Positions 14,634 through 21,610 of a DNA stretch of 22,869 bases are shown here, one piece after another. The stretch is from Thermoanaerobaculaceae bacterium. GTDB taxonomy: Bacteria > Acidobacteriota > Thermoanaerobaculia > Thermoanaerobaculales > Thermoanaerobaculaceae. The translations under genes were made by a program, and so were the position numbers. Every line of letters begins with the position of its first letter. Positions within the stretch are counted from its first letter, which is position 1. The stretch spans positions 1 through 22,869 of the forward strand of contig JALHTD010000529.1 in NCBI GenBank assembly GCA_022865555.1, read 5' to 3'. The notes under the pieces are model-generated. The model worked only from the letters and a program-made list of their open reading frames with translations. It was not told the DNA's origin and did no database searches.

Positions 14634-15872
14634 TCACCACGTGTCCAAGGTCCGCACGAGGAGCCCTGAGCGGAGCTTGGGTTCGAACCAGGTGGACTTC
14701 GGCGGCATCACGAGCCCCGCGTCGGCCACCGACATGAGCTGGTCGAGCGAGGTCGGGAAAAGGGCGAACGCCGCCGCCCACCCTTCTTTGACGCGCCGCT
14801 CCAGCTCGCCGAGGCCCCGGATTCCGCCGACGAAGTCGATGCGCTTGTCGGTGCGGGGATCGGCGATGCCGAGGACCGGCGCGAGCAGGTTCTCCTGGAG
14901 GATCGCAACATCCAGCGAGCGCACCGGGTCGCCGGCCGCGAACGTGCCCGGCTTGGCCTCAAGCCGGTGCCACTTCCCGCCGAGGAACATGCCGAAGCGC
15001 CGCGGGGCATCGGGGCGCGGCTCGGAGGCCGGCGCCACCGTGAACTTCTCTCCCACCTTCTTGAGGAGCTCCTTCTCCGAAAGCCCCCCGAGGTCCTTGA
15101 CCACCCTGTTGTAGTCCATGATGCGAAGCTGGTCGTGGGGGAACAGCACCGCCAGGAAGTAGTTGTAGGGCTCGTCGCCGCGGTGCTCGGGGTTGGCGGC
15201 CTTGCGCTCGAGGCCGACCCTGGCGGCGGACGCCGCGCGGTGGTGGCCGTCGGCGACGTAGAGGGCCGGCACCCTGCCGAACGCCGCCCTGACCTCCTCG
15301 GCCTGCTCGGCCGGCACGATCCACACCGTATGGGCGATGCCGTCGGACGCCACGAAGTCGTAGATCGGAGAACCCTTGCGGACGGCTTCCAAGATCGCGT
15401 CGATGTCGGCGCGCTTTCGGTAGGTGAGGAAGACCGGGCCGGCGTTGGCGTTGAGCTCGTGGGTGTGGCGGGTGCGGTCGTCCTCCTTGTCCTTTCGCGT
15501 CAGCTCGTGGCGCTTGATCAGGCCGTCCGCATACTCCTGGCAGCTCGCCGCGACCACCATGCCCGCCTGCACGTGGTCGCCCATGCGCTGCTGGTAGACG
15601 TAGAAGCACGGTTCCTTTTCGCGCACGAAAACGCCGGCGCCCATGAACCGCCGGAGGTTGCGGGCGCCGGTGGCGTAGACGCGGTCGTCGTAGAGGTCTA
15701 CTTCGCGCGGCAGGTCGATCTCCGGCTTGTTGACGTGGAGGAAGGAGATCTCGTTGCCCTCGGCCATCTTCCGGGCCTCCTCGGAGCTGATCACGTCGTA
15801 GGGGGGTGAGGCGACGCGAGCCGCCAGCTCGGGGCGGGGCCGCAGGGCCCGGAAAGGACGGACGTCGGACAT
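14634..15872 (-). CDS. DUF1015 family protein of the serine operon
   Basis: A 412-residue cytosolic protein recognisable as DUF1015 by its start (VRPFRALRPRPELAARVASP followed by PYDVIS), the central KRHELTRKDKEDDRTRHTHE block (120-139) and ALYVADGHHRAASAAR (203-218) with adjacent His210, His211 and Arg212. Its biochemical function is, to my knowledge, not firmly established. It is 36 bases upstream of serA on the same strand and has its own ribosome site (GGAGG) before the ATG at 15872, making it the first gene of the serine operon. The charged His/Arg/Asp motifs suggest a phosphate-handling enzyme, which is an inference. No phosphoserine phosphatase gene is in the window. Confidence 0.9.
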   Translation of the reverse strand: MSDVRPFRALRPRPELAARVASPPYDVISSEEARKMAEGNEISFLHVNKPEIDLPREVDLYDDRVYATGARNLRRFMGAGVFVREKEPCFYVYQQRMGDHVQAGMVVAASCQEYADGLIKRHELTRKDKEDDRTRHTHELNANAGPVFLTYRKRADIDAILEAVRKGSPIYDFVASDGIAHTVWIVPAEQAEEVRAAFGRVPALYVADGHHRAASAARVGLERKAANPEHRGDEPYNYFLAVLFPHDQLRIMDYNRVVKDLGGLSEKELLKKVGEKFTVAPASEPRPDAPRRFGMFLGGKWHRLEAKPGTFAAGDPVRSLDVAILQENLLAPVLGIADPRTDKRIDFVGGIRGLGELERRVKEGWAAAFALFPTSLDQLMSVADAGLVMPPKSTWFEPKLRSGLLVRTLDTW

Positions 15873-15996
15873 CGGCCAACCTCCGGTGCCGCAGAGCCGG
15901 CTTCCAGCGTGAAAGTTATCACGAAGTCGCTTGCCCCACCATCCCCCACCGTGGCATCAGGCATGTCCCCCAACCCGCCCCGGCAGGCCCGCTTTC

Positions 15997-16085
15997 GTGG
16001 TACAAGATCGCATGGCCTCGGGCAGCCGCGCGCGGGCGATCGCACGCCTCTTCGTGTTTGCCGTGGGCTCCTGGCTGGTGGTGGC
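15997..16085 (+). repeat. Left copy of an 89-bp direct repeat (acyltransferase 5' end)
   Basis: These 89 bases are identical to 17077-17165, exactly 1080 bp away. The repeat holds TACAAG (a -10-like box), the ATG and the first 25 codons of the acyltransferase gene. Weaker similarity seems to extend about 17 bases further left. Confidence 0.95.
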
Positions 16086-16119
16086 CTCGCCGCAGCGCCC
16101 CTCCGCGTCCTGGCGCTGA
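16012..16119 (+). pseudogene. Truncated acyltransferase N-terminus (stub)
   Basis: The ATG opens a 35-codon frame whose first 25 residues (MASGSRARAIARLFVFAVGS, then WLVVA) equal those of the acyltransferase at 17092. It then diverges into SPQRPSASWR and stops at 16119. It is a by-product of the 89-bp duplication. If transcribed, it would form a leader peptide ahead of mntA. Confidence 0.8.
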
Positions 16120-16162
16120 CCCGAGGCGCGCGCTATCCTTTTGAGGAGGTGTGGGAACGAGT

Positions 16163-16474
16163 ATGACTGGGGTCATCGAGCAGCTGAGGGGGGAGGTGAG
16201 GGAGCTGGCCGTGAAGCACGGCGTGCGCAGGCTCGCTGTCTTCGGCTCCGCCGTCACGCCGCGGTTCGATCCCGCGAGCAGCGATATAGATTTCCTCGTT
16301 GAGTTCCGCACCATGCCGCCTGCCAAGCGCGCCGACGCGTACTTCGGTTTGCTCGAGGATCTCGAGCGCCTCTTTGGAAGGCCGGTTGACCTGGTCGAGC
16401 TATCAGCGTTGCGCAACCCCTACATCCGGCAGGCCGTTGAGGCGAGCCGGGTCGTCCTCTATGAAGCAGCCTGA
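16163..16474 (+). CDS. mntA: MntA-type antitoxin (minimal nucleotidyltransferase)
   Basis: A 103-residue minimal nucleotidyltransferase. The active-site signature is FGSAVTPRFDPASSDIDFLV, with Gly28-Ser29, then Asp41 and Asp43 as metal ligands and a likely third carboxylate at Asp76 (PVDLVE). In characterised type VII systems MntA neutralises HepT by adding AMP to it; that function is inferred here from family and partner. A GAGGAGG lies 13 bases before the ATG at 16163. A GTG at 16151 is in frame but almost abuts that ribosome site, so the ATG is preferred. It overlaps hepT by 14 bases. The spacing between GS and DxD is eleven residues, one more than in some described members. Confidence 0.9.
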   Translation: MTGVIEQLRGEVRELAVKHGVRRLAVFGSAVTPRFDPASSDIDFLVEFRTMPPAKRADAYFGLLEDLERLFGRPVDLVELSALRNPYIRQAVEASRVVLYEAA

Positions 16475-16817
16475 AATCCTCGCGTTCCTCTCGGACATCT
16501 CGCGCGCCAGCGACCTCATCCGTGGCTTCACCTCGGGTAAGACACTTGCCGATTACCTCGCGGACCCGATGCTCCGGTCTGCGGTGGAGCGCCAGTTCGA
16601 GATCATCGGCGAGGCACTCAGGAGGGCGATCGCCCTCGACCCGTCGCTCGGGGAGCGGATCGCCGACGCAGCCAGGATCATCGCCTTCCGCAACCGCCTG
16701 ATCCACGGCTACGCCACGGTCTCGGACGAGGTGGTATGGGGAGTGCTGGAGGGTAGCCTGGAGCGCCTCCAGCGCGAGGTTCGGTCGCTGCGGACAGACA
16801 CCGGCAAACCAGGGTAA
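16461..16817 (+). CDS. hepT: HepT-type HEPN RNase toxin
   Basis: A 118-residue DUF86/HEPN protein. It shows the conserved VERQFEIIGEALRRA helix (42-56) and the RNase signature RNRLIHGY: Arg77, His82 and Tyr84 make the R-x4-H-x-Y motif. In studied HepT toxins the Arg/His pair cleaves RNA and the Tyr is the residue AMPylated by MntA. All these residues are present, so the pair looks functional. The start ATG lies inside the end of mntA (14-base overlap), indicating translational coupling with the antitoxin first. The pair sits between the two 89-bp direct repeats. Confidence 0.92.
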   Translation: MKQPEILAFLSDISRASDLIRGFTSGKTLADYLADPMLRSAVERQFEIIGEALRRAIALDPSLGERIADAARIIAFRNRLIHGYATVSDEVVWGVLEGSLERLQREVRSLRTDTGKPG

Positions 16818-16868
16818 GGTCAACTCAGGCAAAAGAGCGATTGCCATAGGTTCATTCTCACCCGCCCT

Positions 16869-17070
16869 AGGCTTGAGGCTTGCTCACCAACCAACTGCCG
16901 CGGGGGGGGCCGCGCCATTCCGCCCGCCCGCCCGGCGCTCCGGACCCCCGGGGCCCCTCCGCTCGCCGGGAGGGAACCCCGGCTCGCTCGGCGAACCCGG
17001 CTCGAGGTTTGAACGAAACATGCAAGTGGGTCTGTGTCTGCTCAAGCCCCAAGCCCCAAGCTTCAAGCCT
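16869..17070. repeat. Segment with 14-bp terminal inverted repeats
   Basis: AGGCTTGAGGCTTG (16869-16882) and CAAGCTTCAAGCCT (17057-17070) are inverted repeats matching at 13 of 14 positions, bounding 202 bp with no recognisable gene. The right end also shows AAGCCCC micro-repeats. It lies between hepT and the right copy of the 89-bp repeat and resembles a small non-coding mobile palindrome. Confidence 0.5.
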
Positions 17071-17076
17071 GCTTCT

Positions 17077-17165
17077 GTGGTACAAGATCGCATGGCCTCG
17101 GGCAGCCGCGCGCGGGCGATCGCACGCCTCTTCGTGTTTGCCGTGGGCTCCTGGCTGGTGGTGGC
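17077..17165 (+). repeat. Right copy of the 89-bp direct repeat
   Basis: Identical to 15997-16085. This copy is continuous with the rest of the acyltransferase gene, so it supplies that gene's -10-like element, start codon and first 25 codons. Confidence 0.95.
17081..17086 (+). promoter_or_regulatory. -10-like element (TACAAG) for a possibly leaderless acyltransferase mRNA
   Basis: TACAAG ends 5 bases before the ATG at 17092, and no Shine-Dalgarno sequence is present. Transcription would start at or next to the ATG. The duplicated copy is at 16001-16006. Confidence 0.3.
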
Positions 17166-17895
17166 GCGGGCGATCTCCGCGGTGCTCTCGGGGTTCCCCC
17201 AGCGTTGGCCGCGCACCGCACCGCACAACTCGCGCTGGGCGCGATTGGGCCAGCGGTGCCTGGGAATCAGGGTCCGCCGCGTCGGGGAGCTGCCGCCGCC
17301 CGGGTCGCTCGTCGTCTCCAATCACTTCGGCTACGCGGACGTCGTGACGATCGGCGGGCTCTTCCCCTGCGTGTTTGCTGCCCGCCACGACATGCGGCGC
17401 TGGCCGCTGTTCGGCGCGCTGGCCGCCTCGGGGGCAACGATCTTCATCAACCGGCAGCTCAAGCGGGCCGGCGCCCGCGGGGTGGCGCAGGTGGCGGCGG
17501 CGCTGGCCGTAGGCGCAACGGTCCTCGGCTTCCCCGAGGGCACGTCCACGGACGGTGCGGACCTGCTGCCGTTCCGAAGCGGGATCTTCCAGGCCGCGGT
17601 GGATGCTCGGGCGCCCGTGGTGCCTGCGGCGGTGCGCTACGTGGAGCTCGACGGCAAGCCGATCACGGCCGAAGACCTCGACGTGGTGGCGTGGTTCCGT
17701 GGCGAGAGCTTCCTCGGCCACGTGCTGCAGCTCGCCTCGCATCGTTTGGTCCTGGCCGAAGTTCGGTTCGGGGAGCCGCTTCGGCCGCCGCACGCGAACA
17801 GGCGGGCGCTGGCGGCTGCCGCGGAAGCCCGCGTGCGGGAGCTGCGCGGGATGCCGCCTCGGCGCGAGGGGACCGAGAGGGGAGCAACGGCATGA
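17092..17895 (+). CDS. PlsC-like lysophospholipid acyltransferase
   Basis: A 267-residue membrane-associated acyltransferase. Its N-terminal hydrophobic stretch (12-33) is a likely anchor. The HX4D catalytic motif is NHFGYAD with His78 and Asp83, and the glycerophosphate-binding motif is FPEGTS (147-152). It should move an acyl chain onto a lysophospholipid or similar alcohol; 1-acyl-glycerol-3-phosphate is the commonest substrate, but ornithine-lipid relatives cannot be excluded. The ATG at 17092 is chosen because the protein homology begins there; longer open frames upstream are GC-rich shadows. The stop overlaps the rmuC start (ATGA, 17892-17895). Its first 25 codons are duplicated at 16012. 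Confidence 0.88.
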   Translation: MASGSRARAIARLFVFAVGSWLVVARAISAVLSGFPQRWPRTAPHNSRWARLGQRCLGIRVRRVGELPPPGSLVVSNHFGYADVVTIGGLFPCVFAARHDMRRWPLFGALAASGATIFINRQLKRAGARGVAQVAAALAVGATVLGFPEGTSTDGADLLPFRSGIFQAAVDARAPVVPAAVRYVELDGKPITAEDLDVVAWFRGESFLGHVLQLASHRLVLAEVRFGEPLRPPHANRRALAAAAEARVRELRGMPPRREGTERGATA

Positions 17896-19106
17896 CGGAG
17901 TTGACGGTCGGGATCGCTGTCCTTGCTGCGGTCATCGTGGTCCTCCTGCTGATCCAACTCGGCCGTACGATCGGCCAAGGGCGGGCGGTTCGGGAGGAGC
18001 TGGCGCGGGTCTCGCTGGCGCTGGCGCAGTCGCAGCGCGACGCCCTGGCGCAGGTTGGCGGCCAGCTCACCTCGGTTGTCGGCGACTTCCACCGGCGCCT
18101 GGCCGAGTTCGGCCAGCAGGTGCAGGGAGGACAGGCGAGCACCGGCGAGGCACTCCAGAAGGGTCTGGAGGAGGCGCGCCGCACGCTCGCAGCCCAGCTC
18201 GAGGGATTGGTTGGGACAGTCAACGCTCAGCTCGCTAGTTCGCGAGAGCTCTCCGGGCAGCAGCTCGAGGGCGCCACCAAGGTCTTTGGGGAGCTGAAGG
18301 GCCAGCTCGGGCAGGTGGCGGAGATGGCCGTGCGAATGGAGGCGCTGGGGCGCGAGATCGAGGAGCTGCAGGGGATCCTCAAGGCCCCCAAGCTGCGGTG
18401 CAACCTGGGTGAGGCGCAGCTGGAGGAGTTCCTGCGCCAGGTGCTGCCGCGGTCGTTCTGGGAGACCCAGTACACGTTCGGCGACGGGCAGACGGTGGAC
18501 GCGGTGATCCGGCTACGCGACCACCTGGTGCCGGTGGACGCGAAGTTCCCCCTGGAGTCGTTCCAGCGGCTGCTCGCAGCGGAGGACGACGCCGCTCGTG
18601 GCGCCAAGCGGAAGGAGTTCGACCGGGCCGTCAAGGGGCGCATCGACGAGATCGCCAAGTACATCCGCCCTGGCGAGGGCACGTTCGAGTTCGCTCTCAT
18701 GTACGTCCCCGCCGAGGCGATCTACTACGAGATGATCGTGCGCGACGACACCCCGGGTGAAGGCGTGCCGCTCCTCGCGTACGCTCTCGGAAAGCGTGTC
18801 GTGCCCGTGTCGCCCAACTCGTTCTTCGCCTACCTGTCCACCATAGCTACCGGGCTGAAGGGGATGCAGGTGGAGGCGCGGGCGCGCGAGATCCTGGCGG
18901 AGCTGGGCCGCTTGCAAACGGAGTTCGGCAAGTTTGGCGAGGTTTTCCGGCTGGTTGGGACTCACATCGGCAACGCTCAGAAGAAGTACGAGGAGGCCGA
19001 GAGGCTGGCGGGCAGGGTGGGGGACCGCCTGCAGGCGGTGACCGAGCGCGAGCCGGAGCCTCCTCTGCAAGGCAGCGACGCCCCGCCGCTCCCTGAAAAG
19101 ACCTAG
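17892..19106 (+). CDS. rmuC: RmuC-family DNA recombination protein
   Basis: A 404-residue RmuC homologue. One N-terminal transmembrane segment (about 5-22) is followed by a long coiled coil rich in Gln, Glu and Leu (30-165) and the RmuC nuclease-like core (about 175-380). The core shows VDAVIRL (202-208), VPVDAKFPLESF (213-224) and YIRPGEGTFEFALMYVPAEA, matching the predicted PD-(D/E)xK-type fold. RmuC limits recombination at inverted repeats in E. coli, which is of interest in this palindrome-rich genome. The start shares ATGA with the stop of the acyltransferase gene, so translation is coupled. Confidence 0.93.
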   Translation: MTELTVGIAVLAAVIVVLLLIQLGRTIGQGRAVREELARVSLALAQSQRDALAQVGGQLTSVVGDFHRRLAEFGQQVQGGQASTGEALQKGLEEARRTLAAQLEGLVGTVNAQLASSRELSGQQLEGATKVFGELKGQLGQVAEMAVRMEALGREIEELQGILKAPKLRCNLGEAQLEEFLRQVLPRSFWETQYTFGDGQTVDAVIRLRDHLVPVDAKFPLESFQRLLAAEDDAARGAKRKEFDRAVKGRIDEIAKYIRPGEGTFEFALMYVPAEAIYYEMIVRDDTPGEGVPLLAYALGKRVVPVSPNSFFAYLSTIATGLKGMQVEARAREILAELGRLQTEFGKFGEVFRLVGTHIGNAQKKYEEAERLAGRVGDRLQAVTEREPEPPLQGSDAPPLPEKT

Positions 19107-19188
19107 CAGTTGGATCGCGTGCCGTCGTTTGCCTTGGCTGGTTCCTCGCGCCTCGTCCCTTTCATGGTTTCTGCTACCGTTCGTGTTG

Positions 19189-20451
19189 ATGGGGCGGCTG
19201 GCCTCACGTCTGCGGCATACCTTCCGCGCGCTACGGCACCGCGGCTTCCGCGTGTACTGGGTGGGGCAGTGGGTTTCGGTGAACGGCTCCTGGATGCAGA
19301 CGACCGCCCAGGCCTGGCTCGTCTACCGCCTCACCGACTCGCCGCTGGTGCTGGGCGTGCTGTCCGCGGCGCGCTTCGGCCCGTCGCTGCTGGGCGCACC
19401 TTTCGCGGGGGTGATGACCGACCGGTTCCCGCGCCGCCTGCTGGTGCTGCTGACCCAGTCGGCCAGCCTGGTGCAGGCGAGCCTTCTTGCGGCGCTCACG
19501 CTCTCGGGCGCGGTCAGGGTCTGGCATGTGCTTGCTCTGGCGTTCCTCCAGGGGATCGTGGACACGCTGGACATGCCGGCGCGCCAGACCCTGCAGGTGG
19601 ACATCGTGGGGATCGAGGACCTGCAGAGCGCGGTCTCGCTCAACTCCTCGGCTTTCAACGCCGCCCGCATGCTGGGGCCCGCGCTTGCCGGCGTGCTGGG
19701 GGCGGCCTACGGCGAGGGGGTGTGCTTCGCGGTGAACGCGGCCAGCTACCTGGCGGTGCTGGTCGCGCTGCTGATGATCCGCACGCCACCCGCGGTCCTC
19801 GCGCCATCGGGCTCGATGCGCTCACACCTCGCCGAGGGGCTGCGCTACGCCTGGGGCGACCGGCAGGTGAGGCTGATCCTGGCTGGGGTGGCCGTGACCT
19901 CCGCCTTCGGTCTCTCCTACATGACCCTGCTGCCCGTGTTCGCGCGCGACGTCCTGCACGCCGGCGCACGCGGGTTTGGGGTGCTGATGGCGAGCGCGGG
20001 CCTGGGAGCCGTTTTCGGCGCTCTGGGTGCGGCGACGCGCAGCGGCACGCGGGGGACCCGCCTGGTCATGGCGCTTGGGCAGGGTGCGCTTGGCGTGGGC
20101 CTGGTGGGACTGGCTCTCACCAGGCACCTGGCGACGGCGACCGGCTGGCTGGTGTTTGTGGGGCTGGGCGTCGCCATCCAGCTCTCCACAACCAACGGCT
20201 TCCTGCAGACCACGGCCCCGGACCACCTCCGCGGGCGGGTGGTCTCGCGGTACATCTGGCTGTTCTCCGGGCGCGCGACGATAGGGGGGCTGGCTGCGGG
20301 CTGGGTGGCCGAGCACGTGGGCGCGCCGTGGACGGCGGCCGGAGCGGGGGCGGTGTGCGTGCTCTCCGCCCTGCTCATGGGGCTCGAAATGCCCTTCCTG
20401 CGGCGAGCGTTTGCGAGACCGGTGGGGCGGGCGGACGGGAGGAAACATTGA
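19189..20451 (+). CDS. MFS transporter of the MFS_3/EntS-like type
   Basis: A 420-residue major facilitator with about 12 hydrophobic segments. The N-terminus FRALRHRGFRVYWVGQWVS is typical of the MFS_3 (transmembrane secretion effector/EntS-like) group, and the motif-A loop GVMTDRFPRR follows the second helix. DHLRGRVVSRY repeats this loop in the second half. Such proteins export siderophores or drugs by proton antiport; the substrate here is unknown. The ATG at 19189 is chosen because the conserved cytoplasmic start follows it; a TTG at 19129 would add 20 residues. No ribosome site is obvious, but TGCTACCGT (19172-19180) could be an extended -10 element giving a near-leaderless mRNA. The stop overlaps the selW-like start. 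Confidence 0.88.
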   Translation: MGRLASRLRHTFRALRHRGFRVYWVGQWVSVNGSWMQTTAQAWLVYRLTDSPLVLGVLSAARFGPSLLGAPFAGVMTDRFPRRLLVLLTQSASLVQASLLAALTLSGAVRVWHVLALAFLQGIVDTLDMPARQTLQVDIVGIEDLQSAVSLNSSAFNAARMLGPALAGVLGAAYGEGVCFAVNAASYLAVLVALLMIRTPPAVLAPSGSMRSHLAEGLRYAWGDRQVRLILAGVAVTSAFGLSYMTLLPVFARDVLHAGARGFGVLMASAGLGAVFGALGAATRSGTRGTRLVMALGQGALGVGLVGLALTRHLATATGWLVFVGLGVAIQLSTTNGFLQTTAPDHLRGRVVSRYIWLFSGRATIGGLAAGWVAEHVGAPWTAAGAGAVCVLSALLMGLEMPFLRRAFARPVGRADGRKH

Positions 20452-20675
20452 AAGTCGAGATCACCTACTGCCTGGTATGAAACTACGAGCCCAGGGCCGC
20501 CGGTCTGGCGGCCGAGCTCAAGAAGTCGTTCGGCGCGGACGCAAGGCTCGTCAAGGGGTCCGGCGGCATCTTCGACGTCGTCGTGGACGGGAAAAGGGTC
20601 TTCTCCAAGCACGATACCGGACGCTTTCCGGAGCCCGGCGAGATCGTCGCGTTGCTGCGCAAAGCCGCGGGCTGA
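20448..20675 (+). CDS. SelW/Rdx-family selenoprotein (in-frame TGA = Sec)
   Basis: A 75-residue protein, normal SelW/Rdx length. From TTG 20448 it reads MKVEITYCLV, then TGA (20478-20480), then NYEPRAAGLAAELKKSFGAD, then VKGSGGIFDVVVDGKRVFSK, then HDTGRFPEPGEIVALL, ending at a second TGA (20673-20675). This is the thioredoxin-like Rdx fold: a CxxU redox motif (Cys8, Sec11), the GGIFDVVVDG strand pair and the FPEPGEI helix start. GGGAGG lies 5 bases before TTG, which overlaps the MFS stop. A SECIS-like hairpin follows the TGA. Sense coding continues well beyond the TGA with no other stop, so a random nonsense mutation is unlikely. A thiol/selenol oxidoreductase role is inferred; partners are unknown. 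Standard gene calling stops at codon 10. Confidence 0.87.
20495..20513 (+). promoter_or_regulatory. Bacterial SECIS-like hairpin
   Basis: GGCCGCC (20495-20501), loop GGTCT (20502-20506), GGCGGCC (20507-20513): a perfect 7-bp stem whose loop begins 22 bases after the TGA. Known bacterial SECIS elements lie immediately 3' of the UGA, with an apical loop carrying G-U residues for SelB; the E. coli fdhF loop also contains GGUCU. SelB binding is inferred. Confidence 0.7.
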
Positions 20676-20715
20676 AGGTCACGGCCAGAACCGCCACGGG
20701 GCCCCGCCCCTCGGC

Positions 20716-20721
20716 TAGAAT
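20716..20721 (+). promoter_or_regulatory. -10 element (TAGAAT) for a possibly leaderless nadK mRNA
   Basis: TAGAAT ends 6 bases before the GTG at 20728, and no Shine-Dalgarno sequence precedes the start. Transcription would begin at about the GTG itself. The -35 region is poor. Confidence 0.35.
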
Positions 20722-20727
20722 GGCTGC

Positions 20728-21609
20728 GTGGGGCCTGCAAAGTCTCACCTGCCGCCCGCGAGGGTCGGCCTGGCGGTCAAGCTCTCGAGCCCCGAGGCGA
20801 TAGCCCTCGGCAAGGACCTCCTTCGCGAGCTCGCCAGGCGCGGCGTGGAGGGCGTGGCCGAGGCGGAGTCGGCGTCCGCCCTGGGCGTCCCCCCCGGGCC
20901 CGTGCGCGCCGAGCTCGGCCGCCACGTGGACGCGGTGGTCGTGCTGGGCGGCGACGGGACGTTCCTGTCGGTGACCCGGGGGTGCCCGACGGCCACACCG
21001 GTGGCCGGGGTCAACCTGGGAACGCTCGGCTTCCTCACAGAGCACAGCCGCGAAGGGGCTTTTTCCCTTCTGGACGACTTGCTGGCGGGGCGAGCGATCA
21101 TCGAGCAGAGGGACCGCCTTCGGGTCGTGGTGGGCGACGGCGCGGAGCGGCAGGAGTTCCTGGTGCTCAACGACGTGGTGATCAACAAGGCTGCCCTGGC
21201 ACGCATCCTGACCATCAACGTGGAGATCGATGGCGAGTTCCTGTCCCGCTACCACGCCGACGGCTTGATCTTCGCAACCCCCACGGGCTCGACGGCCTAC
21301 AACCTCTCCGCCGGCGGTCCGATCGTGCACCCCGGCCTGGCCGCCATGCTCATCACGCCGATCTGCTCCCACACCCTGCGCGACCGCCCGCTGGTCGTGC
21401 CGCTGGACCGGCGGGTGCGGGTGTGGTTGGACAGCGGCGACGAGGAGGTCTACCTGACCCTCGACGGCCAGCAGGGGCTGCCGCTTCCCGCCGACGCGAA
21501 GGTGGAGATCAGCGCCGCTACGGAACCGCTCTCGCTCATCCGCGACCGCACTGCGAGCTTCTTCTCGATTCTCCACCAGAAGCTCAAGTGGGGCGAGCGG
21601 GAGGGGTAG
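20728..21609 (+). CDS. nadK: NAD kinase
   Basis: A 293-residue NAD(+) kinase, making NADP from NAD with ATP or polyphosphate. Signatures: VVVLGGDGTFL (70-80) with the catalytic Asp75, GVNLGTLGFLTE (94-105), LNDVVINKA (147-155; usually NEVV) and DGLIFATPTGSTAYNLSAGG (178-197), which binds NAD. Length is normal for a bacterial enzyme. The GTG at 20728 fits the family start (about ten residues before the first strand RVGLAVK). It lies 52 bases after the selW-like gene and 1 base before the AsmA-like gene. Cytosolic. Confidence 0.96.
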   Translation: MGPAKSHLPPARVGLAVKLSSPEAIALGKDLLRELARRGVEGVAEAESASALGVPPGPVRAELGRHVDAVVVLGGDGTFLSVTRGCPTATPVAGVNLGTLGFLTEHSREGAFSLLDDLLAGRAIIEQRDRLRVVVGDGAERQEFLVLNDVVINKAALARILTINVEIDGEFLSRYHADGLIFATPTGSTAYNLSAGGPIVHPGLAAMLITPICSHTLRDRPLVVPLDRRVRVWLDSGDEEVYLTLDGQQGLPLPADAKVEISAATEPLSLIRDRTASFFSILHQKLKWGEREG

Positions 21610-21610
21610 G

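Noticed and set aside
19110..20480. 456-codon frame ending at the TGA of the selW-like gene
   Set aside because: Only its last ten codons (from TTG 20448) are real. The rest is an out-of-frame shadow of the MFS gene, with no domain.
20477..20803. ATG overlapping the TGA, as an independent start in another frame
   Set aside because: The product is a basic shadow sequence, while the TGA-containing frame gives a recognisable Rdx protein.
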